Shown: piece by piece, positions 39,375-49,500 of the stretch
Position numbering within the stretch: position 1 is the stretch's first letter
Layout of the letters: each line of letters opens with the position of its first letter
NCBI RefSeq assembly: GCF_008642335.1
Contig: NZ_CP029191.1
Span: 5,270,001-5,334,000 of the forward strand
Reading direction: 5' to 3'
DNA from: Streptomyces venezuelae
GTDB lineage: Bacteria > Actinomycetota > Actinomycetes > Streptomycetales > Streptomycetaceae
DNA length: 64,000 nt
Notes under the pieces: generated by a model
Told to the model about the DNA's origin: nothing
What the model saw: only the letters and a program-made list of their open reading frames with translations
The model's database searches: none
Made by a program: the position numbers and the translations under genes

Positions 39375-40925
39375 TCAGGAGCAGACCGTGCCCTCCTTCG
39401 GGACCTTTCCGTCCAGCAGATAGCCGTTCACGGCGTCCCGCACGCACTTGTTCTTGCTGTCGTACGCGCCGTGCCCCTGGCCCTTGTACGTCAGCTCGAC
39501 GCCGACACCCTTGCCGAGCGCCTGAGCCATCTTGCGGGCCCCTTCGTACGGCGTGGCCGGGTCGCCGGTGTTGCCGATGACGACGATGGGCGGCGCGCCC
39601 GCCGCGCTCACGTCGGGGTGGTCGGCCTGGCCGTCGACCGCCCAGTCGGTGCAGCCGACCATGCCCCACGCGAGATAGTCGCCGAACAGGGGCGACGCCT
39701 CGCGGAACTCGGGGAGTTTCTTCTCGACGTACGCCGCGTCGTAACGCGCCTTGTCGTCGGCGCAGTTGATCGAGATGTTGGCGGACTGGATGTTGCTGTA
39801 CTCGCCGTCCTCGTTGCGCCCGTTCATCGAGTCGGAGAGCGCCATGAGGATCTTGCCGTCGCCTTCGTAGGCCTCTTCGAGGCCCTGGGTCAGATACGGC
39901 CAGAAGTCCTTGGAGTACAGGGACTGCGCGATGCCGTTGGTGGCGGCGGTCTGCGTCAGCTCGCGCGGCGCGATGCCGGCGATCGGCTTGCCGTCCAGGT
40001 CCTTCAGGAGCTTCGCGATCCGGTCCTTGACGTCCTGCTCGGAGTCGCCGACGGGACAGTCCGCCTCCTGTGACGTGCAGTCCTTCGCGAAGTTGTCGAG
40101 CGCGAGCTGGAATCCTTCGGCCTGGCCGAGTGAGCCCTGTTCGGCGGTCTGGGTGGGGTCGACGACCGCGTCGAAGACGGCTCGCCCCACCTTCTTGGGG
40201 AACAAGTGTGCGTAGACGCCGCCGAGTTCGGTGCCGTACGAGATGCCGAAGTAGTGCAGCTTGTCGTCGCCGAGGACCTGGCGCATCAGGTCCATGTCGC
40301 GGGCGGCGTCGGTGGTGCGGACGTGCGGGAGGGTCTTCCCCGCGTTCTTCTCGCACCCGTTGTTGAACTCGCGGACGTTGTCGACGTGCTTCTTGCGCTC
40401 GGCCTCGTCGTCGGGCGTGGCGTCCTGCTGGAAGTACGTGTCCAGGGCGGAGTCGTCCTCGCACCTGATGCCGGCGCTGCGGCCGACACCGCGCGGGTCG
40501 AAACTGACCAGGTCGTAGCGGGTGCGCAGCTTGGCGTAGTCCTCTCCGAAGGCGGGCAGCGTGGTGATGCCCGAGCCGCCGGGGCCGCCGAAGTTGAAGA
40601 CGAGCGAGCCGATGCGGTCGCCCTTGTCGCCGCTCGTGGCCGCCTTGATCAGGGCGATGTCGACCGTGTCGCCCTTGGGCTTCGACCAGTCGAGGGGGGC
40701 CTGCATGGTGGCGCACTGCCACTCGGCGCCGCCGGGCAGCGGGGACGGGGCCTCGCCGCCGCCCTCCGCCGCGTCGGGCGCGGGGCAGTCCTTCCAGCTC
40801 AGCTTCTGAGCCGACAGATCCTCGTCCTTGGAGTCGTCACTGCCGCCGCACCCCGCGAGGGCGGCGGACAGGAGCAGGGTGGCGGCGGCCAGTGCGGTGG
40901 CGCGCGGCGTGGACTGTGTGGGCAT
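39375..40925 (-). CDS. Secreted TAP-like alpha/beta hydrolase lipoprotein (paralogue)
   Basis: 516 residues from ATG 40925; the longer frame to 41147 would start inside the hemY region without a ribosome site. Lipobox ALAGC (Cys26). The same layout as its neighbour: LVFNFGGPGGSGITTLPAFG, LVSFDPRGVGRSAGIRC, FGISYGTELGG, NTGDPATPYEGARKMAQAL and GQGHGAYDSKNKCV. The ends match almost motif for motif, so the pair arose by tandem duplication. It differs in having an insertion with many acidic residues around DDEAERKKHVDN. Extracellular peptidase or esterase. Confidence 0.92.
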   Translation of the reverse strand: MPTQSTPRATALAAATLLLSAALAGCGGSDDSKDEDLSAQKLSWKDCPAPDAAEGGGEAPSPLPGGAEWQCATMQAPLDWSKPKGDTVDIALIKAATSGDKGDRIGSLVFNFGGPGGSGITTLPAFGEDYAKLRTRYDLVSFDPRGVGRSAGIRCEDDSALDTYFQQDATPDDEAERKKHVDNVREFNNGCEKNAGKTLPHVRTTDAARDMDLMRQVLGDDKLHYFGISYGTELGGVYAHLFPKKVGRAVFDAVVDPTQTAEQGSLGQAEGFQLALDNFAKDCTSQEADCPVGDSEQDVKDRIAKLLKDLDGKPIAGIAPRELTQTAATNGIAQSLYSKDFWPYLTQGLEEAYEGDGKILMALSDSMNGRNEDGEYSNIQSANISINCADDKARYDAAYVEKKLPEFREASPLFGDYLAWGMVGCTDWAVDGQADHPDVSAAGAPPIVVIGNTGDPATPYEGARKMAQALGKGVGVELTYKGQGHGAYDSKNKCVRDAVNGYLLDGKVPKEGTVCS

Positions 40926-41028
40926 GTGCCCATCCTGCGGCGGGTCCTGACGGGGCGCTCGGGGCGCGGGCCGTGTGGGTGAGGAATCGGCCACTTCGTG
41001 CGGGTGGGTCGGAGCCGCCCGACTCTTG

Positions 41029-42468
41029 TCAGCCCTCCGTGATCTGGCGGGCCGCCCCCGTCCCCGTCGCCACGCACGCGGCGACGCCCACGCCGTCGTA
41101 CGCGGCGCCGCACAGGGCCAGCCCCGGCAGCCTGCCGACGGCCGCACGGACGCGGGCGACGCGCTCGATGTGCCCGACGCCGTACTGCGGCAGACCGCGC
41201 TCCCAGCGGGTGACGCGGGCCGCGACGGGCTCGCCGATGGAGCCCAGGGCCTGGTGCAGCTCGATGACGGAGCTGCGGACCAGATGCCGGTCGGGGACGG
41301 CGAGCCGGTGCTCCTCGGCGACGCGCCCGATGGAGGTGCGCAGCAGGAAGACGTCGGGCGCCTCCTCGCGCTGCCACCGCCACTTGTTGCTGAGGAACGT
41401 GGCGGCCTTGAGGGCGCGTCCGTCGACGGCGGGCACCAGGAAGCCGTTGCCCTCGGGAAACACCTCCCCGGGGGCGTGGCCCGGCCCGCTGCCGGGTGCG
41501 CGGGTGAGGGCTCGCGCGCGCGGGAACGCCAAGGTCACCACCGCGGTGCTGGCGTGCTGGATCGCGCCCAGATCGGCGTCGGCGAGCGGCGCGTGCGGCC
41601 GCAGCAGCTCCGCGGCCTCGTACGCGGGCACGGCGAGGATCACCGCGTCCGCCTCCAGGAGGAGGGGGCCGTCGCCTGTGACGGCGAGGACGCGCCACCG
41701 TCCTCCGGGGGTGCGTTGCAGCTCACGCGCGCGCGTGCCGGTGAGCACCCGGGCGCCGCTCGCCGCCGCCACGGCGACGGGCAGGCGCCCGGTGCCGCCG
41801 CGCAGCCCCTGGACGGGGACGGTGCGGGGTGCGTCCGCGCGCGGGAAGGCTCCGCCGCCGGGCGTACGCATCCGGCGCAGAGCCTCGAGCAGCGGCTCCC
41901 CGCGCTCCGCGACCGCCGCCACGCGCGGCAGCACGGCCCGCAGCGAAAGACGGTCGGGACGGCCCGCGTAGACCCCGCCCAGCAGCGGTTCCACGAGCCG
42001 GTCCACGGTCTCCTGGCCGAGCCGGCCGATGAGGTACTCGGCCACCGACGCGTCCTCGGTCAGCGGTTTCGCCGGCAGCGCCTCCTCGTGGCGCAGCCTG
42101 GCCACGCCCTCGTCGGAGAGCAGCCCCGTGCCCGCCATCAGGTCCGGGTCGGTGGGGATGCCCATGACGTGGCCGGGCGGCAGCGGGCGCAGCGCGCCGT
42201 TCGACCACAGGGTGGTGGGCGCCGGGGCCGGGTCGCACAGCGCGTCGCCGAGGCCGACCTCCTGCGCAAGGCGCACGGCCTCGGGCCGCAGTGCCATCAG
42301 GGACTCGGCGCCCTCGTCGACGGGGACGCCCGCGAGGGTGCCGGTGCGCAGCTTGCCGCCGACGCGAGCCGCACCCTCCAGGACGGTCACTTCCGCGTCC
42401 GCGCGCAGCCTCCAGGCGGCCGTCAGTCCGCTGATGCCGCCGCCGACGACGATCACTGAACGCGTCAT
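41029..42468 (-). CDS. hemY: HemY-type protoporphyrinogen/coproporphyrinogen oxidase
   Basis: 479 residues from ATG 42468, overlapping the radical SAM stop by 4 bp. FAD-binding GGGISGL (~9-15) opens the protein; the amine-oxidase-fold signature GKLRTGTLAGVPVDEGAESLMALRPEA, PLLGGVYAGRPDRLSLRAVLP, and the C-terminal FAD strand LPGLALCGAAYDGVGVAAC are present. In actinobacteria this enzyme (CgoX) oxidises coproporphyrinogen III in the coproporphyrin heme route. It lies at the distal end of the nar transcript, where it may supply heme b for NarI. Confidence 0.9.
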   Translation of the reverse strand: MTRSVIVVGGGISGLTAAWRLRADAEVTVLEGAARVGGKLRTGTLAGVPVDEGAESLMALRPEAVRLAQEVGLGDALCDPAPAPTTLWSNGALRPLPPGHVMGIPTDPDLMAGTGLLSDEGVARLRHEEALPAKPLTEDASVAEYLIGRLGQETVDRLVEPLLGGVYAGRPDRLSLRAVLPRVAAVAERGEPLLEALRRMRTPGGGAFPRADAPRTVPVQGLRGGTGRLPVAVAAASGARVLTGTRARELQRTPGGRWRVLAVTGDGPLLLEADAVILAVPAYEAAELLRPHAPLADADLGAIQHASTAVVTLAFPRARALTRAPGSGPGHAPGEVFPEGNGFLVPAVDGRALKAATFLSNKWRWQREEAPDVFLLRTSIGRVAEEHRLAVPDRHLVRSSVIELHQALGSIGEPVAARVTRWERGLPQYGVGHIERVARVRAAVGRLPGLALCGAAYDGVGVAACVATGTGAARQITEG

Positions 42469-43652
42469 GCCGTACGTCCTTCCGCGAGCAGCTCTCGCAA
42501 CTCGTCCTGGTAGGGGAAGCTCCCCGGTTCGTACGCGCACCAGGGGTCGGCGGCGAGCACGCGCCCTGTGGCCCCGTAGGCGCGCGAACGGGAGCCCCCG
42601 CACACGGTGTTGAACTCGCAGCGCCCGCACGCGCCGCCGAGCAGTGAGGGTTCGCGCAACGTCGTGAACAGCGCGGAGCCGCGGTAGATGTCGACCAGCG
42701 GATGGTGCTTCACATTGCCCGCCGACAGCGGCAGGAAGCCGCTGGGATGGACCTCTCCGGTGTGCGACACGAAGACGAAGCCGCGCCCCGAGCCGACGTC
42801 CATGGGTGGCCTGCGCACCGCCCGCCGCTCGCCGTCGTGCAGGCCGAGGGCACGCGCGCGTGCCGACAGGCGGGCGTACAGGGGCCCCAATTCGGGCTCT
42901 TCGCCGTGCCGTTCCAGAAGGGTGCGCTGGAGGGCCACGCGGCGGAAGTGGTGGCCCTCAGTGGTCTTGGTGGCCAGCGCCGCGCCCGTGTCGTACAGGA
43001 AGTGCAGGACGTCCTCGACCTCGGTTGGGGTGAGCGAGGCGAGCTGTTCGCCGCGTCCCGTCGGCACGAGGACGAAGCCGCTCCAGAGCATCGCGCCCTC
43101 CCTGCGCACCAGGGCCGCGATGTCGGCGAGGTCCTCCAGGCTGTCGCGGGTGACGGTGGTGTTGACCTGCACCTTGAGGCCGAGTTCGCGGGCGGTGCGC
43201 CAGCCGTCGAGGGTCCATTCGAAGACGCCGTCCACCCCGCGGAACGCGTCGTGGCGCTCGGCGGTGGACCCGTCGACGCTCAGGGAGAGAGCGACGGCGC
43301 CAGCGTCGCGCACGGCGGCCAGGTTCGCCCGGTCCAGCGTCGGTGTGCCCGAGGGGGAGACGGCGACGCGCAGCCCGAGCGCTGTTCCGTACGCGACGAG
43401 GTCGGTGAGGTCGGGCCGTTGGAACGGGTCGCCGCCGGTGATCACGAAGAGCGGGCTCGGCTTCCCGAAGGCGGCGATCTGGTCCATGAGGCGGCGGGCG
43501 TCCGCGCCGTCCAGTTCGTGCGGGTCCCGTGCGGGCTGCGCCTCTGCCCTGCAGTGCAGACAGGCCAGTGGGCACGCGCGCGTGGCCTCCCAGATGACGA
43601 TGAAGGGGCGCTCGGCGACATCGTGCCGGGGACGCCGCACGACGCGGTTCAC
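42465..43652 (-). CDS. Radical SAM/SPASM protein of the nar operon
   Basis: 395 residues from GTG 43652, overlapping the narI stop by 4 bp. The radical SAM motif CxxxCxxC is at Cys27, Cys31, Cys34 (CPLACLHC), followed by FVITGGDPFQRPDL (the GGE-like motif) and NTTVTRDSL. The SPASM region has CGRCEFNTVCGGSRSRAYG and a further Cys (DPWCAYEPGSF) for extra Fe-S clusters. It resembles the TIGR04053 group, related to AhbD/NirJ heme-modifying enzymes and MftC. The product is unknown; it could be a heme-processing enzyme given its neighbour hemY. Confidence 0.88.
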   Translation of the reverse strand: MNRVVRRPRHDVAERPFIVIWEATRACPLACLHCRAEAQPARDPHELDGADARRLMDQIAAFGKPSPLFVITGGDPFQRPDLTDLVAYGTALGLRVAVSPSGTPTLDRANLAAVRDAGAVALSLSVDGSTAERHDAFRGVDGVFEWTLDGWRTARELGLKVQVNTTVTRDSLEDLADIAALVRREGAMLWSGFVLVPTGRGEQLASLTPTEVEDVLHFLYDTGAALATKTTEGHHFRRVALQRTLLERHGEEPELGPLYARLSARARALGLHDGERRAVRRPPMDVGSGRGFVFVSHTGEVHPSGFLPLSAGNVKHHPLVDIYRGSALFTTLREPSLLGGACGRCEFNTVCGGSRSRAYGATGRVLAADPWCAYEPGSFPYQDELRELLAEGRTA

Positions 43653-44371
43653 GAGGCACGCTCCCAGCCGCGCTTCGGACGCCGGTTCGCGAGCTCCCGC
43701 GGGTCCCGGGCGCGGTAGACGACGTACGGCCTGAAGACGTACTTGAAGGGCGCGCTGACGACGTGGGCGAGCCGCGAGAACGGGATCAGCGCGAACAGCG
43801 CGAAGCCGAAGACGATGTGCAGCTTGAAGGCGAGCGGCGCGGCGCCCATCAGCTTGTAGTCGGGCTGGAGCGTGAACAGGCTGCGGAACCAGACGGAGAT
43901 GCCTTCACGGTAGTTGTAGTCGACCGCTCCGGCGGAGTTGAGGACGGTCGCGAGGATGCCGAGCAGCATCGCCCCGAGCAGCACCGTGTACATCAGGTGG
44001 TCGCTACGGAGGGTGGCTTTGCGGACGGCGGGCACCGTGAAGCGCCGGTACACGAGGATGCCGATGCCGACGGCCGCCGCGACGCCCGCGACCGCGCCGG
44101 TGGAGACCGCCATCAGGTGGTACGTGTGGTCGCTGACGCCGACCGCGTCGGTCCAGCTGTCCGGGACGACGAGGCCCACGACGTGCCCGAGCACCACGAA
44201 CACCATCCCGAAGTGGAAGAGCGGCGAGCCGACGCGCAGCAGCCGCGACTCCTGCAGCTGCGAGGAGTGCGTGGTCAGGCCGAACCGGTCGTAGCGGGCC
44301 CGCCAGACGAGGCCCGTGATCAGGAGGGTGACGGCGACGTAGGGCATGACGCCCCACAGGAGGAGGTCCAT
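43649..44371 (-). CDS. narI: Respiratory nitrate reductase gamma subunit NarI
   Basis: 240 residues from ATG 44371, whose A overlaps the narJ stop (TGATG). Five membrane helices carry the diheme cytochrome b. The four axial ligand positions are His53, His63, His185 and His203, with spacings of 10 and 18 identical to E. coli NarI (56/66/187/205). It passes menaquinol electrons to NarH. The length is a little above the E. coli subunit (225). Confidence 0.95.
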   Translation of the reverse strand: MDLLLWGVMPYVAVTLLITGLVWRARYDRFGLTTHSSQLQESRLLRVGSPLFHFGMVFVVLGHVVGLVVPDSWTDAVGVSDHTYHLMAVSTGAVAGVAAAVGIGILVYRRFTVPAVRKATLRSDHLMYTVLLGAMLLGILATVLNSAGAVDYNYREGISVWFRSLFTLQPDYKLMGAAPLAFKLHIVFGFALFALIPFSRLAHVVSAPFKYVFRPYVVYRARDPRELANRRPKRGWERAS

Positions 44372-45027
44372 CACGCCGGGGTCCTTTCCTGGGCGGCGGA
44401 TTGCCGGGCGGCGGTTTCCCGGGAGCCGGGAACGGCGGGCCAGGGGAGGTCCACGCCGGGGCCGAAGGGTTCGAGTCCGACGGTCTCGCGGGGCGGCCCG
44501 CCGCGGGCCAGCGCCTTCGCCTCGGCGCGCGTCTTCGGAGAGGGACCGGGGAGCGTCCCGCAGACCGCTTCGAGCACGCGCGCGTAGGGGGTGTCCGCGT
44601 CGGCGACGGCGAGCCGCAGCAGTTCGAGTCCGGCCCGGTGCTCCTCCAGGAGAGCGGTGCCCGCCTCCTCCTCGCGGGCGGCGAACTCCAGCATCACCGG
44701 GAGGAAGTCCGGCAGCTCCTCGGAGGCGAACTCCAGACCGTGCCGGCGGTACACCTGCTTGACGCGCACCAGGGAGAGGCCGCGGTTGCGGGTGTCGCCG
44801 TCCGACCACCAGGTGAGGTACAGGCAGCGGCGGTTACGGGTGTCGAAGACGTCCGTGTAGTGCGCCGCGAGGTCCAGGGGGCGTCGTGCACGCGCGTGGG
44901 CGATGAATTCCCGCAGCAGCGGTTGGCCGGTCGCTTCGTGGAGGCGGTCCAGCTCCGCGTACAGCCGCTCGTCCGGGTACCGCAGGAGCCGCCCGGCGAC
45001 GAGCCGGACCACGGCGTCGGGGGTCAT
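44371..45027 (-). CDS. narJ: Nitrate reductase molybdenum cofactor assembly chaperone NarJ
   Basis: 218 residues from ATG 45027, overlapping the narH stop (ATGA). The all-helical NarJ/TorD fold shows VRLVAGRLLRYPDERLYAEL, AAHYTDVFDTRNRRCLYLTWW (the family signature around YVxxFD) and ELPDFLPVMLEFAA. It binds apo-NarG to allow cofactor insertion and membrane attachment and is not part of the final enzyme. The C-terminal tail is Pro/Arg-rich. Confidence 0.93.
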   Translation of the reverse strand: MTPDAVVRLVAGRLLRYPDERLYAELDRLHEATGQPLLREFIAHARARRPLDLAAHYTDVFDTRNRRCLYLTWWSDGDTRNRGLSLVRVKQVYRRHGLEFASEELPDFLPVMLEFAAREEEAGTALLEEHRAGLELLRLAVADADTPYARVLEAVCGTLPGPSPKTRAEAKALARGGPPRETVGLEPFGPGVDLPWPAVPGSRETAARQSAAQERTPA

Positions 45028-46556
45028 ACGGTCCTCCGGGTGGGGCCGAGGTTGAGCATGACGCGCTCCTTGGAGGCGGCGATCGGGCTGTCGGCGACCG
45101 GGCAGCCGTCGTCGAGCGGGTGCGTGTCCGCGAGGGCGTCGGCGTCGGAGCGGGCGGCGGTCGGGACGACGTACCGGTCCTCGTACTTGGCGATCGCCAG
45201 GAGCCGGAACATGTCCTCCATCTCCTGTCCGGTGAGGCCGACCGCCGTGGCGATGGACTCGTCGCGCTCCTCCCCGAGGTTGATGTGGCGCATGTACGCG
45301 CGCATGGCGGCCATCCGGCGCAGCACCGCCTCCACGGCGTACGTGTCGCCTGCGGTGAGCAGTGCGGCGAGGTACTCCACCGGGATGCGCAGCGCGTCGA
45401 TCGCTCCGAAGAGGTTGCCCGCGTCCTCCCCGTCGCGGCCCGCGGCGGCCACCGCCTCGACCACGGGGGACAGCGGAGGCACGTACCAGACCATCGGCAT
45501 GGTGCGGTACTCCGGGTGCAGCGGCAGCGCGACCTGGTACGTCCTGATCAGGTCGTACACGGGGGAGCGGCGGGCCGCGTCGAGCCACTCGTCGGTGATG
45601 CCCGAGGCGCGCGCGGCGGCCACGACCGCCGGGTCGTCCGGATCGAGGAGGCACTCCAGCTGTGCCGGGTAGAGGTCCTGTTCGTCCTCCACGGCGGCGG
45701 CCTCGGCGACCTTGTCGGCGTCGTACAGCATGACGCCCAGGTAGCGCATGCGGCCGACGCAGGTCTCCGAGCAGATGGTCGGCATGCCGGCCTCCACGCG
45801 CGGGAAGCAGAAGGTGCACTTCTCCGCCTTGCCGGTGGAGTGGTTGAAGTAGACCTTCTTGTAGGGGCAGCCGGTCACGCACATGCGCCAGCCGCGGCAC
45901 TGGTCCTGGTCGACGAGGACGATGCCGTCCTCCACACGCTTGTACATCGCTCCGGAGGGGCACGACGAGACGCACGCGGGGTTGAGACAGTGTTCGCAGA
46001 TCCGCGGCAGGTAGAACATGAAGCTCTGCTCGAATTCAAAGCGGATCTTCTCGCCCACCTCGTCGCGGACCTTCTCGACCAGCGGGTCCCTGGGGCCGTG
46101 CTCCGGGGCGCCGCCGAGGTTGTCGTCCCAGTTCGGGCCCCACTCGATGGTGCCGATGGGCTCGCCCGTCACCTGCGAGACGGGCTTCGCGACGGGCATG
46201 TCGTCACCGGCAGGGGCGTCGGTGAGGTTCTTGTACTCGTACGTCCACGGCTGGTAGTAGTCCGAGAGCTCCGGCAGCTCGGGGTTGGCGAAGATCTGGC
46301 CGAGCCGCCTGAGGCGCCCTCCGGCCCTCAGCCGCAGCCGGCCGGACCTGGTCCGCTCCCAGCCGCCCTTCCACCGCTCCTGGTCCTCCCAGCGGCGCGG
46401 ATAGCCCTGTCCGGGGAGCGTCTCGACGTTGTTGAACCAGACGTACTCGGTGCCCTTGCGGTTCGTCCACGCCTGCTTGCAGGTGACCGAACACGTGTGG
46501 CAGCCGATGCACTTGTCGAGGTTCATGACCATGGCGACTTGGCTCATCACGCGCAT
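45024..46556 (-). CDS. narH: Respiratory nitrate reductase beta subunit NarH
   Basis: 510 residues. Four cysteine clusters hold three [4Fe-4S] and one [3Fe-4S] centre: Cys16/19/22/26 (CIGCHTCSVTC), CEHCLNPACVSSCPSGAMYK, CRGWRMCVTGCPYKK (Trp replaces one ligand, as in E. coli) and CTFCFPRVEAGMPTICSETC. The N-terminal MAMVMNLDKC-type start may be internal (MSQVAMV at residue 4). It overlaps narG by 1 bp (TGATG). It relays electrons from NarI to NarG. Confidence 0.96.
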   Translation of the reverse strand: MRVMSQVAMVMNLDKCIGCHTCSVTCKQAWTNRKGTEYVWFNNVETLPGQGYPRRWEDQERWKGGWERTRSGRLRLRAGGRLRRLGQIFANPELPELSDYYQPWTYEYKNLTDAPAGDDMPVAKPVSQVTGEPIGTIEWGPNWDDNLGGAPEHGPRDPLVEKVRDEVGEKIRFEFEQSFMFYLPRICEHCLNPACVSSCPSGAMYKRVEDGIVLVDQDQCRGWRMCVTGCPYKKVYFNHSTGKAEKCTFCFPRVEAGMPTICSETCVGRMRYLGVMLYDADKVAEAAAVEDEQDLYPAQLECLLDPDDPAVVAAARASGITDEWLDAARRSPVYDLIRTYQVALPLHPEYRTMPMVWYVPPLSPVVEAVAAAGRDGEDAGNLFGAIDALRIPVEYLAALLTAGDTYAVEAVLRRMAAMRAYMRHINLGEERDESIATAVGLTGQEMEDMFRLLAIAKYEDRYVVPTAARSDADALADTHPLDDGCPVADSPIAASKERVMLNLGPTRRTV

Positions 46557-49500
46557 CAGTAGGAGACCTCCTGGTCGCGGCGGCGGATGACCGTCACCTC
46601 GTCACGCTGGTTGCCCGTCGGGCCCAGGTAGTTGAACGCCCACGTCAACTGGGCGTAGCCGCCCACCAGATGGGTGGGCTTGAGCATGATCCGGGTGAGG
46701 GAGTTGTGGATGCCGCCGCGGCGGCCCGTCTTCTCCGTCTTCGGGACGCCGACGGTCCGCTCCTGGGCGTGGTTCATGTAGACCGTCCCGGGCGGCATCT
46801 TGTGGGACACGATCGCGCGTGCCGTGACGACGCCGTTGCGGTTCACGGCCTCGATCCACTCGTTGTCCTTCACGCCGATGGCGTCCGCGTCCTGCGGGGA
46901 CATCCACACCGTCTGTCCGCCGCGGCCGAGCGTCATCATGTAGAGGTTGTCCTGGTACTGGGAGTGGATCGCCCACTTGTTGTGCGGGGTCAGGAACCGC
47001 ACGGCGACCTCGCGGCCGCCCTTGCCGTCCTTGCCGTCCGTCCGGGAACCCAACTCGGGCTCTCCGTAGAGGCGGTGCATGTTCAGCGGCGGCTTGTAGA
47101 CGGGCAGTGCCTCGCCGACCTCGTGGATCCAGTCGTGGTCGAGGAAGAAGTGCTGGCGCCCGGTCAGGGTGTGCCACGGCTTCAGGTGCTCGGTGTTGAC
47201 GGTGAACGCGGTGTAGCGGCGCCCTCCGGACTCGCTGCCCGACCACTCGGGCGACGTGATGACCGGCACCGGGCGGGCCTGGGTGTCCGCGAAGGTGATC
47301 CGCTTGCCCTCCGCCTCCGTGGCCAGGTGCGCCAGCTCCGTGCCGACGCGCTTCTCCAGCGTCTCGAAGCCCTGGGTGGCCAGGCGGCCGTTGGAGGTCC
47401 CGGAGAGCGACAGGATGGCCTCACAGGCCCGCTGGGCGGTGTCCAGGCGGGGCCTGCCGTCCGCGGTGCCACCGCGCACGGTGCCGTTCTTCTCCTTCAG
47501 GTACGCGACTTCCTCGGCGACGTCGAACGTGACCGCCTTCGTGGTGACGCCCAGCTGGTCGACGAGCGGGCCGAGCGCGGCGAACTTCTCGCCGACCGCT
47601 CCGTAGTCGCGCTCCACGACGGCCAGGTTGTACATCGTGCGTCCGGGGACGGGCTCGCACTCGCCCTTCGCCCAGTCGAGCGCCACCCCGCCGGGCTGCG
47701 CCATCTCGCCGCCCGGGGTGTCGTGCTGCAGCGCCGTGGCGACGAGGTCGCGGCGCACGCCCAGGTGCTCGCCCGCAAGATCGCCGAACCGGCGGGCGAC
47801 GGCGAGGAACGCGTCGTAGTCGGTGCGCGCCTGCCAGGGCGGGTCCACGGCCGGTGTGAAGGCGTGCAGGAAGGGGTGCATGTCCGTGGAGGACAGGTCG
47901 TGCTTCTCGTACCAGGTGGCGGCGGGCAGGACGACGTCGGAAAGCAGCGTCGTGGACGTCATCCGGAAGTCGAGGCAGAGCAGCAGGTCGAGCTTCCCCT
48001 CGACGTCCTCAGAGTGCCACTTCACGTCGCGTGGCGCGCAGCGCGGCCCGTCGTCGGGGAGGTTGGAGTGGGTGCCGAGCAGGTGCTTCAGGAAGTACTC
48101 GTTGCCCTTGGAGGACGAGCCGAGGAGGTTCGCCCGCCATACGTTGAGCACGCGCGGCCAGTTGCCGGGCGCGTCGGGGTCCTCGCCCGCGAAGCCCAGG
48201 GTGCCCTCCCTCAGCTCCCGCACGGTGTCGACCACGGGGTCCTCGGCGGCTCCCAGGTCCAGCGGGTTGCGGTCGAAGGTCGGGTAGGACGGCATCCAGC
48301 CCATGCGCGCGGACGCGGCGAGACAGTCGGCACCCGTCATCCCCTCGAAACGGCCCTCTCCCAGAGGGGAGGCGAGGGACTCGGCGGGAAGGGTGTCGTA
48401 GCGCCACTGGTCGGTGTGCAGGTAGAACCAGCCCGCGCCGATCATGTGCCGGGGCGGCCGCGCCCAGTCGGACGCGCTCGCGAGCGTCGCCCAGCCGGTC
48501 ACCGGGCGGCACTTCTCCTGTCCTACGTAGTGCCCCCATCCGCCGCCGTTGCGCCCCTGGCAGCCGGTGAGGGTGAGCAGGGCAAGGAACGCGCGGTAGG
48601 TGGTCTCCGCGTGGAACCAGTGGTTGGTCCCCGCGCCCATGAGGATCATGCAGCGCCCTTGTGACGCCTCCGCCGTCCCGGCGAATTCGCGCGCCACGCG
48701 CGTGGCCTGTGCGGCCGGCACCGACGTGAGGGTCTCCTGCCAGGCAGGCGTGCCGGGCTGGGAGGCGTCTTCGTAGGAGGCGGGCCACTCGCCGGGCAGC
48801 CCCGCGCGCGGGACCCCGTACTGGGCGAGCATCAGGTCGTGGACGGTGGTGACGAGCCGGTCGCCGACACGGCGCACGGGAACCCCCCGGCGTACGACAC
48901 CGCCGTCGCCGTGGTCGCCCTCTTCGAAGCGGGGCAGCACGATCTCCGCGGCGCCCTCGCCGTACAGGGTGAGCCGGGGCACGGTGTCGCCGAGGTCGAG
49001 GTTCCAGTCGGGGGTCGCGGAGGCGCCCCAGCGGTGGCCGAGCGTGCCGTTCGGGACGGTCGGCTCGCCCGTCGCGTCGTCGATCAGGACGGTTTTCCAC
49101 TGTGCGTTCTCGGTCTCCGCAGCCGCCCCGCCGAGGTCCGCCGCGGTGAGGAACTTGTGCGGCACGAGACCCTTGTCGGTCTCGTCGAGCGTGACCAGGA
49201 AAGGCAGATCCGTGTAGCGGCGCACGTAATCCTGGAAGAACGGCGTCTGCCGTTCGACGAAGAATTCCTTGAGGATCACGTGCCCCATCGCGAGGGCGAG
49301 CGCGCCGTCCGTTCCGGGGTGCGGGTGCATCCATTCGTCGGCGAACTTCGTGTTGTCCGCGAAATCCGGTGACACGGTGACGACTTTCTGCCCGCGGTAG
49401 CGAGCCTCCGCCATCCAGTGCGCGTCCGGAGTCCGCGTCACCGGCACATTGGAGCCCCACATCATCAAATACGCGGCGTCCCACCAGTCGCCCGACTCCG